DNA of 33,446 nucleotides from a virus (IMGVR_UViG_3300006802_000058:1-33446), one strand, 5' to 3'. Counted from the stretch's first letter, positions 8,144 through 15,427 are shown. A program made the numbers and translations. Notes: a model not told the origin generated them from the letters alone.

Positions 8144-8816
8144 GATCACAGCCCTGGGCTGGTGCACTGTAGGCACACCGATTCACGAGCACGTATTTCG
8201 TGCCAGTGTCGCTGAATACGTACCTGATGAGGTCACGCGATACGTGAAGTACAATCAGCCTAGTTTCGGTGCTGGTTACAATGCTCTTGTCAAGTCCATG
8301 CTCGAGGAAGGGCATAAGACATTCGCTATCTGCAACGACGACATCGTGCTGCGGCCTGATACCTGGTCGAACCTGCAGAATGACTGGGAACTACTGATGA
8401 CGTCAGACAGGGTAGAACATCAGGCTGCTGGCATCCTCGCAGCTAGGCACGATTACGTGCGTATGAGCCCGCAGAACATACGCTTTGACTATGGCCGTGT
8501 AAACCTGCAGACGATTAGCTACCCAGAAGAGCAGCAAATGGTCAACGTCGGTGTGATCTCTCCTATCCTGGCAGTCTACACTGCCGAGTCATGGATAGAC
8601 TTCCCAGAGATCAACTGGTTTTCTGATGACGTCCAATGTTGGGACGTACGCCAGGCTGGCCATACGATATGGGTTTCACGGGCTTACTGTCACCACATCG
8701 GCTCGATGACCATGGGACACGATTACAGCGACGAAGAAACCAAGGCCCTAACCTGGCTGAAAAATAATCGTCACGATTTTTACGAAAGACTTGCACAGCA
8801 TCAAAACGCAATGTAG
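8133..8816 (+). CDS. Glycosyltransferase, GT-A / family 2-like
   Basis: This 227-aa protein starts at ATG 8133, eight bases after a GGGAGGG site; the in-frame extension to 8010 overlaps the upstream gene and is unlikely. The hallmark is residues 45-72, GAGYNALVKSMLEEG followed by FAICNDDIVL, where a nucleotide-sugar fold helix leads into a DxD-like metal site (D69-D70). A second acidic pair follows near residue 165 (WFSDD) and a CHHIGS segment near 186, as in rhamnosyltransferase-like GT2 enzymes. It would transfer a sugar from an activated donor. The target is not evident: phage DNA, a virion protein or a host glycan are all possible. The early location favours DNA or host modification. Confidence 0.65.
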   Translation: MQNKITALGWCTVGTPIHEHVFRASVAEYVPDEVTRYVKYNQPSFGAGYNALVKSMLEEGHKTFAICNDDIVLRPDTWSNLQNDWELLMTSDRVEHQAAGILAARHDYVRMSPQNIRFDYGRVNLQTISYPEEQQMVNVGVISPILAVYTAESWIDFPEINWFSDDVQCWDVRQAGHTIWVSRAYCHHIGSMTMGHDYSDEETKALTWLKNNRHDFYERLAQHQNAM

Positions 8817-8830
8817 ATTGCACACAACTA

Positions 8831-8852
8831 ACAACCACATTTTTACACGGAG
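8831..8852 (+). promoter_or_regulatory. ACAACCACA leader with ribosome site, copy 3
   Basis: ACAACCACA at 8831-8839 is followed by ACACGGAG at 8845-8852 and ATG at 8858. The preceding TGTAGATTGCAC (8813-8824) resembles the TGTAGTTTTGCAC around the promoter candidate at 7418-7430, so this gene may have its own weak promoter. Confidence 0.5.
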
Positions 8853-8857
8853 TTTAT

Positions 8858-9076
8858 ATGCTACTCGGAATCGAGTTTAAGCGCGCCAAGATGGAAGGCC
8901 GCACATGGTACATGGTCGCCCCTGTTGTTGAGGGCACACAACGCCAGAAGAACACCACAGGGGCGCTGATCGTTATCGCACTGTTCACCCTGCTGACCTT
9001 CACCGTCGCAGGCATGGTCTTGCCTGATCCACTTATCAAGCCGGACAACACTGCAGTCGTGTGGGGTGGCAAATGA
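8858..9076 (+). CDS. Small single-pass membrane protein, 72 aa
   Basis: The product has a basic N-terminal part (FKRAKMEGRTWYMVAP), a clear hydrophobic helix at about residues 36-55 (ALIVIALFTLLTFTVAGMVL), and a short tail. The positive-inside rule predicts a cytoplasmic N-terminus. It is translated from the third ACACGGAG leader and ends in an ATGA overlap with the next gene. An early membrane protein could act in superinfection exclusion or as an antirestriction or host-takeover factor, but that is only a guess. Confidence 0.6.
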   Translation: MLLGIEFKRAKMEGRTWYMVAPVVEGTQRQKNTTGALIVIALFTLLTFTVAGMVLPDPLIKPDNTAVVWGGK

Positions 9077-9303
9077 GTGCCCCACTACAACACCACCTCG
9101 GCAACCTGCAGGTCCTCATCGAGGGCAACAGATACCCAGAAGAATCCTGGTCATACAAGAACTACTGGAACACTTACGACTGGTTTGATAATACGATTGA
9201 GGACATGCGTCTGTCAATGCGTGAACTGCTGCAGCACTGCAACAACGCCGAGGTAGCTGAGAAGGCTTGGAAGGTACTCGACATGCTGGAGGTGGGAGAA
9301 TGA
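9073..9303 (+). CDS. Hypothetical protein, 76 aa
   Basis: Starts at ATG 9073 overlapping the upstream TGA; the GTG four codons earlier lacks support. The product is acidic and aromatic-rich (ESWSYKNYWNTYDWFDN), then helical with HCNNAEVAEKAWKVLDML. It ends in an ATGA overlap with the exonuclease gene, so it is co-translated with DNA metabolism genes. No family recognised. Confidence 0.6.
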   Translation: MSAPLQHHLGNLQVLIEGNRYPEESWSYKNYWNTYDWFDNTIEDMRLSMRELLQHCNNAEVAEKAWKVLDMLEVGE

Positions 9304-10145
9304 TCTGGAACCTACAGCAACCGCGCCCCGATGCCCTGTTCCGCTACGACGATGCTGGTGAGCGTTTCTACGGCCGTGTTGTCGATGGGAATGTCTGGTG
9401 GTATCCTAGTGTCACCAAGATCATCAAGGCCACCTCACCGACGCCACCAGGCCTGATGCAGTGGTATGCAAAGCATGGTTTTGAGGAAGCCAACAAACTG
9501 CGAGACGATGCTGCAGAGCGTGGGACAGAGATGCACGTACTGTTCGAGCGTTACATGTCAGGCCAGCACGTTGACATGAGCTCACTCAGTGAGTTCCACG
9601 CCAAGGCCCTCATGAGCTTTGACCAGTGGTATCGTGATTACGAGGTCGAGCCCCTGGCCGTTGAGGTGCTGCTGCACTCTGATACTTATGGCTATGCCGG
9701 CACGGCTGACCTCGTGTGCAGGATCAAGGGCGGCAAGGTCGTGCTTGTGGATTTCAAATCCGGCTCATCGGTATACGTCGACTATGCCGTCCAGCTTGAG
9801 ATGTATCGGCTGGCATGGAACGAACATGCTGACATGCACGACATCCCACAGGTGACCGAGACGTTCAACTGGCTACCAAAGGACTGGCGCAAAGGCCCCA
9901 CGTACACCTTCAAAGACCAGACAGGTGAGTGCACATCGCAGGCAATAGAATACCGCTGCAAACTCTACAACGAAACACAGAAGACATCGCCAAGGATCAA
10001 GACGATATACGGAGGAACCTTGCCAGGTGAGGCCACCATCGAGGTGGTCGACCCTGCACAGGTAATACTAGATGCACACGCTAGGCTCAACAGGAACGAG
10101 ACAGACATAGACGACGAGACGGCTTTCTCCGTGGGCCACTCGTAA
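9300..10145 (+). CDS. PD-(D/E)XK exonuclease, RecB/Cas4-like
   Basis: This 281-aa protein carries the motif series of RecB/Cas4-like phage exonucleases: RGTEMH with H79, E122, GTAD with D137, then VDFKSG with D151 and K153, and QLEMYRLA with Q165 and Y169. These residues bind the metal and DNA in PD-(D/E)XK nucleases. It probably resects double-stranded DNA ends for recombination or helps degrade host DNA. It precedes an SSB-like gene, a pairing typical of phage recombination modules. The iron-sulphur cysteines of true Cas4 are not visible. The start at 9300 is set by the ATGA overlap. A terminator follows. Confidence 0.85.
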   Translation: MIWNLQQPRPDALFRYDDAGERFYGRVVDGNVWWYPSVTKIIKATSPTPPGLMQWYAKHGFEEANKLRDDAAERGTEMHVLFERYMSGQHVDMSSLSEFHAKALMSFDQWYRDYEVEPLAVEVLLHSDTYGYAGTADLVCRIKGGKVVLVDFKSGSSVYVDYAVQLEMYRLAWNEHADMHDIPQVTETFNWLPKDWRKGPTYTFKDQTGECTSQAIEYRCKLYNETQKTSPRIKTIYGGTLPGEATIEVVDPAQVILDAHARLNRNETDIDDETAFSVGHS

Positions 10146-10151
10146 ACCGTG

Positions 10152-10195
10152 GGCGGGAATTGGTTGTGGTTGACCGTCCCGCCTGCGTATTTTTT
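10152..10195 (+). terminator. Rho-independent terminator after exonuclease gene
   Basis: GGCGGGA at 10152-10158 pairs with TCCCGCC at 10177-10183, with an inner GGT/ACC pairing, followed by ATTTTTT at 10189-10195. The loop contains TGGTTGTGGTTG (10161-10172), the exact complement of 7791-7802 in the second ACAACCACA leader. Confidence 0.75.
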
Positions 10196-10240
10196 CAGCC
10201 ACAAGTAACCCGTTTTATTTACCTATTTAGGAGCCCCATC

Positions 10241-10897
10241 ATGGGTTTTCAATCATCAGCACCGATTATCAGTGCTACCTATTTCACCCTCAGCGACGGC
10301 AAATGCCGCATTCGCCTGAAGGAGCCGACAAGCGAGTCGGTGTCTAGAGTCACCAAGGACGGAAACACTGTCCATGAGCTTATCTACGACCAGTTTACTG
10401 GCATCATTCGAGATATCGCAATTGCAGATACCGACTACGGTATGCAGTGGCGTCTTACCTTCCTCGAGGCCCCGACGTTCTATGTATGCACTCTCAAGTA
10501 CACCAGCAACTATGCCAAGACAATCATCCAAGCGCTCTGCAATCCCTCATGGGATGCAAGTCTGGAAACAACTATCAAGCCGTATTCATTTAACCCCAAG
10601 GACGACGCCAGCAGGCTCATCACAGGAGCAACAGTGCTGCAGAAGGGGCAGAAGATCGAGCGACCATACTGCTCCCCACTTAATCCAGTCGAAGGTAAGA
10701 TTACCTTACCAGAGCTGGAGAAGGTGAAAATTCGAGGCGTCGAGCAGTGGGACGACACCAAGCAGATGGATTTCCTCGTCGCTGAGTTCAAGCAGAAGGT
10801 CCTCACCAAGCTTCAGAAGCCGTCAATCATGCCGTCGAACACACCACCGCAACACCAACCACTTCAGGAGGACGACAATGGCGCACTCCCCTTCTGA
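10241..10897 (+). CDS. Single-stranded DNA-binding protein-like
   Basis: The start is ATG 10241 behind TAGGAGCC; an in-frame upstream extension runs through the terminator and is rejected. The 218-aa product has a beta-rich N-terminal 120 residues consistent with an OB fold, a Pro/Gln linker (NTPPQHQPLQ), and the acidic tip EDDNGALPF. An acidic tail ending in a proline-phenylalanine is the protein-interaction hallmark of bacterial SSBs, and T7 gp2.5 has a comparable acidic tail. It should coat ssDNA and recruit replication and recombination partners, fitting its place between the exonuclease and the primase-helicase. The body is not classic SSB sequence, so the OB fold is inferred. Confidence 0.7.
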   Translation: MGFQSSAPIISATYFTLSDGKCRIRLKEPTSESVSRVTKDGNTVHELIYDQFTGIIRDIAIADTDYGMQWRLTFLEAPTFYVCTLKYTSNYAKTIIQALCNPSWDASLETTIKPYSFNPKDDASRLITGATVLQKGQKIERPYCSPLNPVEGKITLPELEKVKIRGVEQWDDTKQMDFLVAEFKQKVLTKLQKPSIMPSNTPPQHQPLQEDDNGALPF

Positions 10898-11345
10898 TCT
10901 CTGGAGACTTGTTGAGAGTTTTGGTTTCATGACCGTCGAAGAATGCATCTCGATAAGACTGCACAACGGAACACGACGTGTCCTGTTGCAGCTCAGTATC
11001 GATGGAGAACGTCACCATCAGGAGGTGGCTGTGGCCAATCCTTTGACGATGTTGGCAGTGATTGACAAGTTCCGCCAGCAGCGGGACAGCCTGCGAGCCG
11101 ACCAGGTACGCCGTCACCTTGCTGAGGAACAGGCCAAGATCATGGAGAACTTCCTACAGAAGCAACGCGATGAGATCGCACGGCTGCATCGTGAGAAGCT
11201 GCAGAAGGAAACCGATCAGATTGAGAGAGCTGTAAAGTACGTTCGAGGTCCCATACAGGCAATCCTCAAGCGGTGCAAACCAGTCGTCGATCAGTTCAGT
11301 TATACGAACGTTTACGGCAAACCAGCCGAGGTCTCTTTTCACTAA
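10878..11345 (+). CDS. Coiled-coil protein, 155 aa (unknown function)
   Basis: It begins 20 bases inside the SSB-like gene with a strong AGGAGG site (GGAGG at 10867-10871), so its ribosome site is embedded in the SSB acidic-tail codons. Residues 1-65 look globular; residues 65-125 are a long charged coiled coil (LRADQVRRHLAEEQAKIMEN and on). The C-terminal part, ending YGKPAEVSFH, is less charged. Co-translation with SSB suggests a replication or recombination accessory role. No family recognised. Confidence 0.6.
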   Translation: MAHSPSDLWRLVESFGFMTVEECISIRLHNGTRRVLLQLSIDGERHHQEVAVANPLTMLAVIDKFRQQRDSLRADQVRRHLAEEQAKIMENFLQKQRDEIARLHREKLQKETDQIERAVKYVRGPIQAILKRCKPVVDQFSYTNVYGKPAEVSFH

Positions 11346-11354
11346 CTATACAAA

Positions 11355-11470
11355 GCAGGGTAAGCCCCTGCGATGTATTGGTTAGCGGAAGCCATAACCC
11401 TGGACAAAGCTCAGGGAAGTGGAAATTGGAACAGGGGCCGTGGTTGTGGAAGGCCGCGGCCCTATTTTTT
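11355..11470 (+). ncRNA. Candidate small structured RNA ending in a terminator
   Basis: The 149-base gap between coding regions holds consecutive hairpins on the + strand: GCAGGG/CCCTGC (11355-11360 with 11366-11371), GGTTA/TAACC (11380-11384 with 11395-11399) with an internal GC pairing, CCTG/CAGG (11399-11402 with 11412-11415, competing by one base with the previous stem), then the GC-rich terminator stem at 11435-11462. No convincing reading frame lies here. It may be a phage small RNA or a structured 5' leader or attenuator for the gene at 11495. Confidence 0.4.
11434..11470 (+). terminator. Rho-independent terminator
   Basis: GGGCCGTGG (11435-11443) pairs with CCGCGGCCC (11454-11462) with one G-U pair and a 10-nt loop, followed by TATTTTTT (11463-11470). 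It has the same build as the hairpins near 10152 and 32475: a GC-rich stem, then a short spacer and a T run. Confidence 0.8.
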
Positions 11471-11494
11471 ATAACACACAACAGGACAACAGTG

Positions 11495-11710
11495 ATGAAC
11501 CTAAACCTCGACATTGCCCTTTGCATTGGTGGGCCTTGTCCAAAGAAAGAACAATGCGCCAGGTGGGTGGTGTATGATAGTATGCAGCGTGCAGAGCAGC
11601 GCGGTGAGATTGAGTTCAATCCGAGCGTGGTCATCACAACGCCACCATTTAACTACAATGATGAGTGTTATTTCTACATGCCGTCAGAGCTGCAGAAGGA
11701 ACAGTCATGA
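11495..11710 (+). CDS. Small cysteine-containing protein, 71 aa
   Basis: Starts at ATG 11495 after AGGA; the longer frame back to 11273 crosses the terminator. The N-terminal CIGGPCPKKEQCARW places three cysteines at spacing C-x4-C-x4-C, with a fourth further on (NDECYFYMP), suggesting a small zinc site. Its end overlaps the next start (ATGA). Function unknown. It is the first gene after the structured RNA region, so it may be controlled by read-through of the terminator. Confidence 0.6.
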   Translation: MNLNLDIALCIGGPCPKKEQCARWVVYDSMQRAEQRGEIEFNPSVVITTPPFNYNDECYFYMPSELQKEQS

Positions 11711-11898
11711 GATCGAAAGAAAACACACCACCGATTGAAACGCTCAAGTACGTTTCAACACTCGAGGACCACACACTCGCAATGCACCTCAAGGCCTACA
11801 AAGTCAGCGCTGACCTGTACGGCCTTCCGCCATATTTAGTGGCACTCTTACACGAAGCTATTCACCGTATCAAGGACAAAGAATATGAACAGGGATGA
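11707..11898 (+). CDS. Hypothetical protein, 63 aa
   Basis: ATG 11707 overlaps the upstream TGA. The product is mainly helical with a histidine-containing segment (LLHEAIHRIKDKEYEQG) at the end. HEAIH matches the HExxH zincin pattern in form, but the protein is too short and lacks a downstream third ligand, so I do not call it a protease. It overlaps the next gene by 14 bases. Confidence 0.55.
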   Translation: MRSKENTPPIETLKYVSTLEDHTLAMHLKAYKVSADLYGLPPYLVALLHEAIHRIKDKEYEQG

Positions 11899-12079
11899 CT
11901 TCCGCAGAGCCATCGACAAAGAGCGCGAACTGTACAGATCACCACTACCGCCGTGGGCACGTAAAGCCGTGACGCACGCCACCATCATCAGCTTTGTCGC
12001 TGCCGTTGCTGCCATAGGTATGGTGGCGTTTGGCATAGCATATATGGCACTTCGTATACTATGGTATATTATCCAGTAA
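11885..12079 (+). CDS. Small membrane protein, 64 aa
   Basis: A charged N-terminal part (MNRDDFRRAIDKERELYRSP) is followed by one long hydrophobic segment at about residues 33-62 (ATIISFVAAVAAIGMVAFGI and beyond). This could be one long helix or a tight hairpin. The start follows AAGGACAAAGAAT. The gene is in the early region away from the lysis genes, so a holin role is less likely than an inner-membrane exclusion or host-interaction function. Unknown family. Confidence 0.55.
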   Translation: MNRDDFRRAIDKERELYRSPLPPWARKAVTHATIISFVAAVAAIGMVAFGIAYMALRILWYIIQ

Positions 12080-12103
12080 CTGACAACACACGGAGAACAC
12101 AAA

Positions 12104-12601
12104 ATGATTTACGCAAAGCCAACCACATACAACGGCATTACTTTCCGTTCAAGATTAGAAGCAAGGTGGGCCGTATATTTTGATAGCATTGGTATCGAAT
12201 ATGAATACGAGATGGAAAGATTTGATTTTAAGGATGGTACGGATTATCTCCCTGATTTCTATCTACCACAAGTAGAAATGTGGGCAGAGGTTAAACCATC
12301 GGAGTTCGATGAGACTGCTGCAGATTTGGTAAATAAACTAGTGTGGCAAACCGAAAGTGAATGTTTAAAGTTAATTGGAAGCCCACAACCAAAATCTTAT
12401 GAATCAGTTTGTTATGATCCAATGCCATACAAAGAATTTTGTTCTCCTCACTTAGTACACCGATACTACATATTGACTAATTATTATTTGTTTGATGAAT
12501 TCAGATTTTATTCAACACCTGGGTATGATGATGAGGCAGAAAATTTTGATGATGTCGTCAAATCTGTAAATAAAGCAAAAAACGCCTTTAAATTTATCTA
12601 A
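12104..12601 (+). CDS. PD-(D/E)XK nuclease-like protein, AT-rich insert
   Basis: The 165-aa product has the signature FRSRLEARWAVYFD (E19), then YLPDFYLP (D51) and WAEVKP (E62, K64). This is the E...D...ExK arrangement of small PD-(D/E)XK nucleases of Vsr or homing-associated type found in phages. Metal-dependent DNA cleavage is inferred. The C-terminal 80 residues are aromatic and acidic with no motif. Codons are visibly more AT-rich than in neighbouring genes (many TTT, AAA, TAT, GAT), and it sits alone between two ACACGGAG leaders, which suggests a recently acquired gene. It could be a homing or interference nuclease or a replication nuclease. Confidence 0.7.
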   Translation: MIYAKPTTYNGITFRSRLEARWAVYFDSIGIEYEYEMERFDFKDGTDYLPDFYLPQVEMWAEVKPSEFDETAADLVNKLVWQTESECLKLIGSPQPKSYESVCYDPMPYKEFCSPHLVHRYYILTNYYLFDEFRFYSTPGYDDEAENFDDVVKSVNKAKNAFKFI

Positions 12602-12617
12602 CACGGAGAACCAAACC

Positions 12618-14756
12618 ATGCAAATAGTAAAACTCTGTATCAACAGAACGGTCGTAAACAAAGCCGCGACACGACAGGACTGGGTGGCACTCAGTGCTCA
12701 GTTGTCGCCTGTGGAGATGGTGACGGATGACATCATCAATCACCTAACAGTTCACGGCTATCCTATTTGCTGTGCTGATCTGCACGTCGATCAGAAGACA
12801 GGCTATGCCAAGCGTAACGGCGACGCTTTCAAATCAGCACAGATCGTGGGTGTGGATGTCGATAGTGGCAAGCGTAGCTTCGAAGAGATTGCAGACGATG
12901 CTTACTTCCGAAAGTACGCCTCTTTTGCATACACAACAGCCTCACACACGGCAGCTAATCCTCGTTATCGTGTTATGTTCATCACTGAGGAACCCATACG
13001 CAACGCTAAGGACTACAAAGCCATCACTACAGCCCTTGCCGAACGGTTCGAAGGTGACACCAACGCACGTGATGCTGTAAGAATATGGTTTGGGGCTAAG
13101 AACGCGCAAGTCCATGCCTGGGGGAATATCCTGACCATGGATCAGATAGCCGATATGATCGACGGCCATGAGGAAGCACGTGATCTTGAGATAGCCTTCA
13201 ACGCCTTCGGTGGCACAAAGCCGAATGTCGATCAGATCAGGGCTATGCTACGAGTAATACCTAAGCATCAAGATCACATCCAGTGGAAAAAGGTATGTGC
13301 TGCCGTTGCACATGCTCTTGGAGATGATAAGATGGCAGCACAAATCCTCGAGGAGTGGTCACCTTGTGCTGGTGGGCTTACTTATTCTGAGGTGCTTCGT
13401 AATAAGCTAACCAGAGTTACGACAGCCACCTTGTACTATTACGCCAAACTGCATGGCTACGAAGTACCTAAGGACATCATCCGTCTTGAGACGAAAGATC
13501 CCACCGAAATCCTCGATAAGGTCGAAAGCTACTTAGCCAGTGGTTATGAGTTCCGCAAGAACGTCATCACCAATAAAATCGAGCTCCGAGGCGAGGCTGA
13601 CGTCAAACATGAAGCCCTGACAGACTACTGGGTTCACTCGCAACTACGGAAGATGCGGAAGATAGGCATCAAGATCACGAAGGAACGCTTGAACGAGGTT
13701 TTGGATTCGGATTTTGTGCCTAAACACGACCCTATCAAGTCCTATTTCGAAGGTTTGCCAGAGTGGAAGGCTGGAGATCGCAATTTCATCCGTGATTATG
13801 TGCAACTTTTGCCACACGATGAAGATCTGGATGATGGGAAGCACAATTCAGCCGAAGTGCAGCACGCCATATTCGAAATGATTATTGAGAAGTGGCTTAT
13901 CGGTGCCGTTGCAGGCGCTCTCGATCACAAGCCGAACCACATTATGCTCATTCTGCAGGGGGGACAGGGTATTGGTAAGACCACATATCTACGTCACCTC
14001 TGCCCTGTAGAACTTCGGCAGGATTACTACCATGAAGGTAGTATATCAGACGACAAAGACGTCAAACTGATAATAGCACGCTCGTTCATGGTCGTAGATG
14101 ACGAACTCGAAAGCATGACCAAGAAACAGCATGAGTCCATCAAAGCCATCATAACATCTGACACCATGCGACTGCGATCGCCATACGATAAGTATGAGAC
14201 CACATACGCCAGACGCTGCTCCTTTGCTGGATCTGTCAATAGACGCACCTTCTTGAACGACGAGACGGGATCACGTCGCTTTCCTGTTATCCCAGTGGGT
14301 GGCAATATCGACATTACTGGGATTCGGCAGTTTGACATCGACGGTCTGTGGTCTCAGGTTGTGGCTTACTATCGAGAAGGCAAACGCTACTGGTTCGACG
14401 ATCGAGAGATCCAGAAGATCAACGACTGGAATAAGCACTTCGAGGTTCTGAGTCAGTATGACGACCTTGTGACTAAGTACGTCACCCATAAGCCTGCATC
14501 TCTGGGGGCACACGTGCCGTTCCTGACGACATCAGAGGTGGCCAGTCAATTAGCTAACCGTGTATATGACGAGGAGAAGGTCTCCCTCAACATCAACGAC
14601 AAGTTCATCTACGGGCTCGGAAGGGCCTTAGCCAAGGCAAACATACCCCGCGTGGCTAAAAAGACCACCACGGGCACGCGAAGGGGCTATAACGTCATTA
14701 TACAGGCAAAGAACACACAGCACAATCCATTTACACCTCATGAGGAGGAGTTCTGA
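12618..14756 (+). CDS. Replicative primase-helicase (PrimPol-like N-terminus, VapE/D5-like helicase)
   Basis: This 712-aa protein is the main replication enzyme. The N-terminal third has archaeo-eukaryotic-primase-like motifs: GVDVDSG (D80, D82), a TASHTA with H110, and a PRYRVMF strand near 115-121. The C-terminal half is an SF3/VapE-type helicase: Walker A GGQGIGKTT at 448-456, Walker B FMVVDDE at 490-496, and an arginine-finger region SVNRRTFLNDETGSRRFPVI at 539-558. Such proteins prime and unwind phage or plasmid DNA. It is followed immediately by the repeat cluster at 14803-15094, a natural place for its origin. The helicase call is firm; the primase activity is inferred from motif order. 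Confidence 0.88.
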   Translation: MQIVKLCINRTVVNKAATRQDWVALSAQLSPVEMVTDDIINHLTVHGYPICCADLHVDQKTGYAKRNGDAFKSAQIVGVDVDSGKRSFEEIADDAYFRKYASFAYTTASHTAANPRYRVMFITEEPIRNAKDYKAITTALAERFEGDTNARDAVRIWFGAKNAQVHAWGNILTMDQIADMIDGHEEARDLEIAFNAFGGTKPNVDQIRAMLRVIPKHQDHIQWKKVCAAVAHALGDDKMAAQILEEWSPCAGGLTYSEVLRNKLTRVTTATLYYYAKLHGYEVPKDIIRLETKDPTEILDKVESYLASGYEFRKNVITNKIELRGEADVKHEALTDYWVHSQLRKMRKIGIKITKERLNEVLDSDFVPKHDPIKSYFEGLPEWKAGDRNFIRDYVQLLPHDEDLDDGKHNSAEVQHAIFEMIIEKWLIGAVAGALDHKPNHIMLILQGGQGIGKTTYLRHLCPVELRQDYYHEGSISDDKDVKLIIARSFMVVDDELESMTKKQHESIKAIITSDTMRLRSPYDKYETTYARRCSFAGSVNRRTFLNDETGSRRFPVIPVGGNIDITGIRQFDIDGLWSQVVAYYREGKRYWFDDREIQKINDWNKHFEVLSQYDDLVTKYVTHKPASLGAHVPFLTTSEVASQLANRVYDEEKVSLNINDKFIYGLGRALAKANIPRVAKKTTTGTRRGYNVIIQAKNTQHNPFTPHEEEF

Positions 14757-15427
14757 TGCTATTCACACGTGAAGAACTGGTCGAGATGGGACTTTTGCAG
14801 GAGGTTGCCAGTCCTAGGTTGTCAGGTTGCAACGTTGTTGCCAGTTCAAAATTGCAAGTGGCAACCGACTTATCTCTTTATATTATATATACTTACTTCT
14901 CTAGGTTGCTAGGTTGTAAGATAATATATAATCTAGTGGAAATAAATGTAAAAGGTAAATGTGAAACTGCAATTTTACCATGCAACCCTGACAACCTGAC
15001 CCCCTCGGAAGTGCTGTTAAGTATTTGGGAGAAATACGACTTAGCGAGATTCTGCTCGGTTGCCACGGTTTCGGCAACCTTGCAACCTGACAACGTAGAA
15101 ATAGCCGTTCAAGCCACAAAGAACAGCAACCTGTACGAACTTATACGGATGGACTGGGAGTTCTATAAACGCTTCGGTCACACTCCAGGCGATGCCTGGG
15201 ATGGTGTGCTACCTGACGACGCCCCACCTATCCCACAATTTGAGACCACGGAAGCTAGGATAATACCAACACAGGAAGTGCTGGAATCCGCTGTAGTCGA
15301 ACGCCAAAGAGTCAGGGCAGGGAAGACCATGCTGTCCCTGATGTATGAGAGCAACGTGCACGACTACACGTGGTTCGAAGGACACGATGGACAATGGCAT
15401 TGTTTTAACCATAGGGGGCTGGTATGA
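14756..15427 (+). CDS. Hypothetical protein, 223 aa, spanning the iteron cluster
   Basis: The ATG overlaps the helicase stop and has a strong GAGGAGGAG site, so translation is likely. The first 120 codons run through the GGTTGC repeats and AT-rich tract and read as low-complexity, poorly conserved-looking sequence (LSLYIIYTYFSRLLG). The last 100 residues look more ordinary, with YELIRMDWEFYKRFGHTPGD and a final HDGQWHCFNHRGLV. It may be an origin-overlapping replication accessory protein, or an older gene into which the origin repeats expanded. No family recognised. It overlaps the VRR-NUC gene start (ATGA). Confidence 0.5.
   Translation: MLFTREELVEMGLLQEVASPRLSGCNVVASSKLQVATDLSLYIIYTYFSRLLGCKIIYNLVEINVKGKCETAILPCNPDNLTPSEVLLSIWEKYDLARFCSVATVSATLQPDNVEIAVQATKNSNLYELIRMDWEFYKRFGHTPGDAWDGVLPDDAPPIPQFETTEARIIPTQEVLESAVVERQRVRAGKTMLSLMYESNVHDYTWFEGHDGQWHCFNHRGLV
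14803..15094. repeat. GGTTGC iteron cluster with AT-rich tract: candidate replication origin
   Basis: GGTTGC occurs at 14803, 14825, 14904 and 15058, and its complement GCAACC at 14861, 14982, 15074 and 15082, with near copies (GGTTGT/ACAACC or GTTGCC) at 14817, 14837, 14912 and 14991. Outer copies form a 15-bp perfect inverted repeat: GTTGTCAGGTTGCAA at 14818-14832 and its complement at 15080-15094. Between them lie AT-rich stretches, 14876-14891 and 14918-14934, consistent with a DNA-unwinding element. About 0.14 copies of a 6-mer on both strands would be expected in 280 bp. Position beside the primase-helicase supports an origin role, which is inferred. Confidence 0.65.

Noticed and set aside
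10374-10727. Alternative-frame + strand ORF inside the SSB-like gene
   Set aside because: Low-complexity Ser/Arg/Thr sequence, no ribosome site and no repeated pattern in both frames, unlike the methyltransferase overlap.
11707-11898. HEAIH as a zinc protease motif
   Set aside because: The motif is at the extreme C-terminus with no third ligand and no supporting fold; coincidental.
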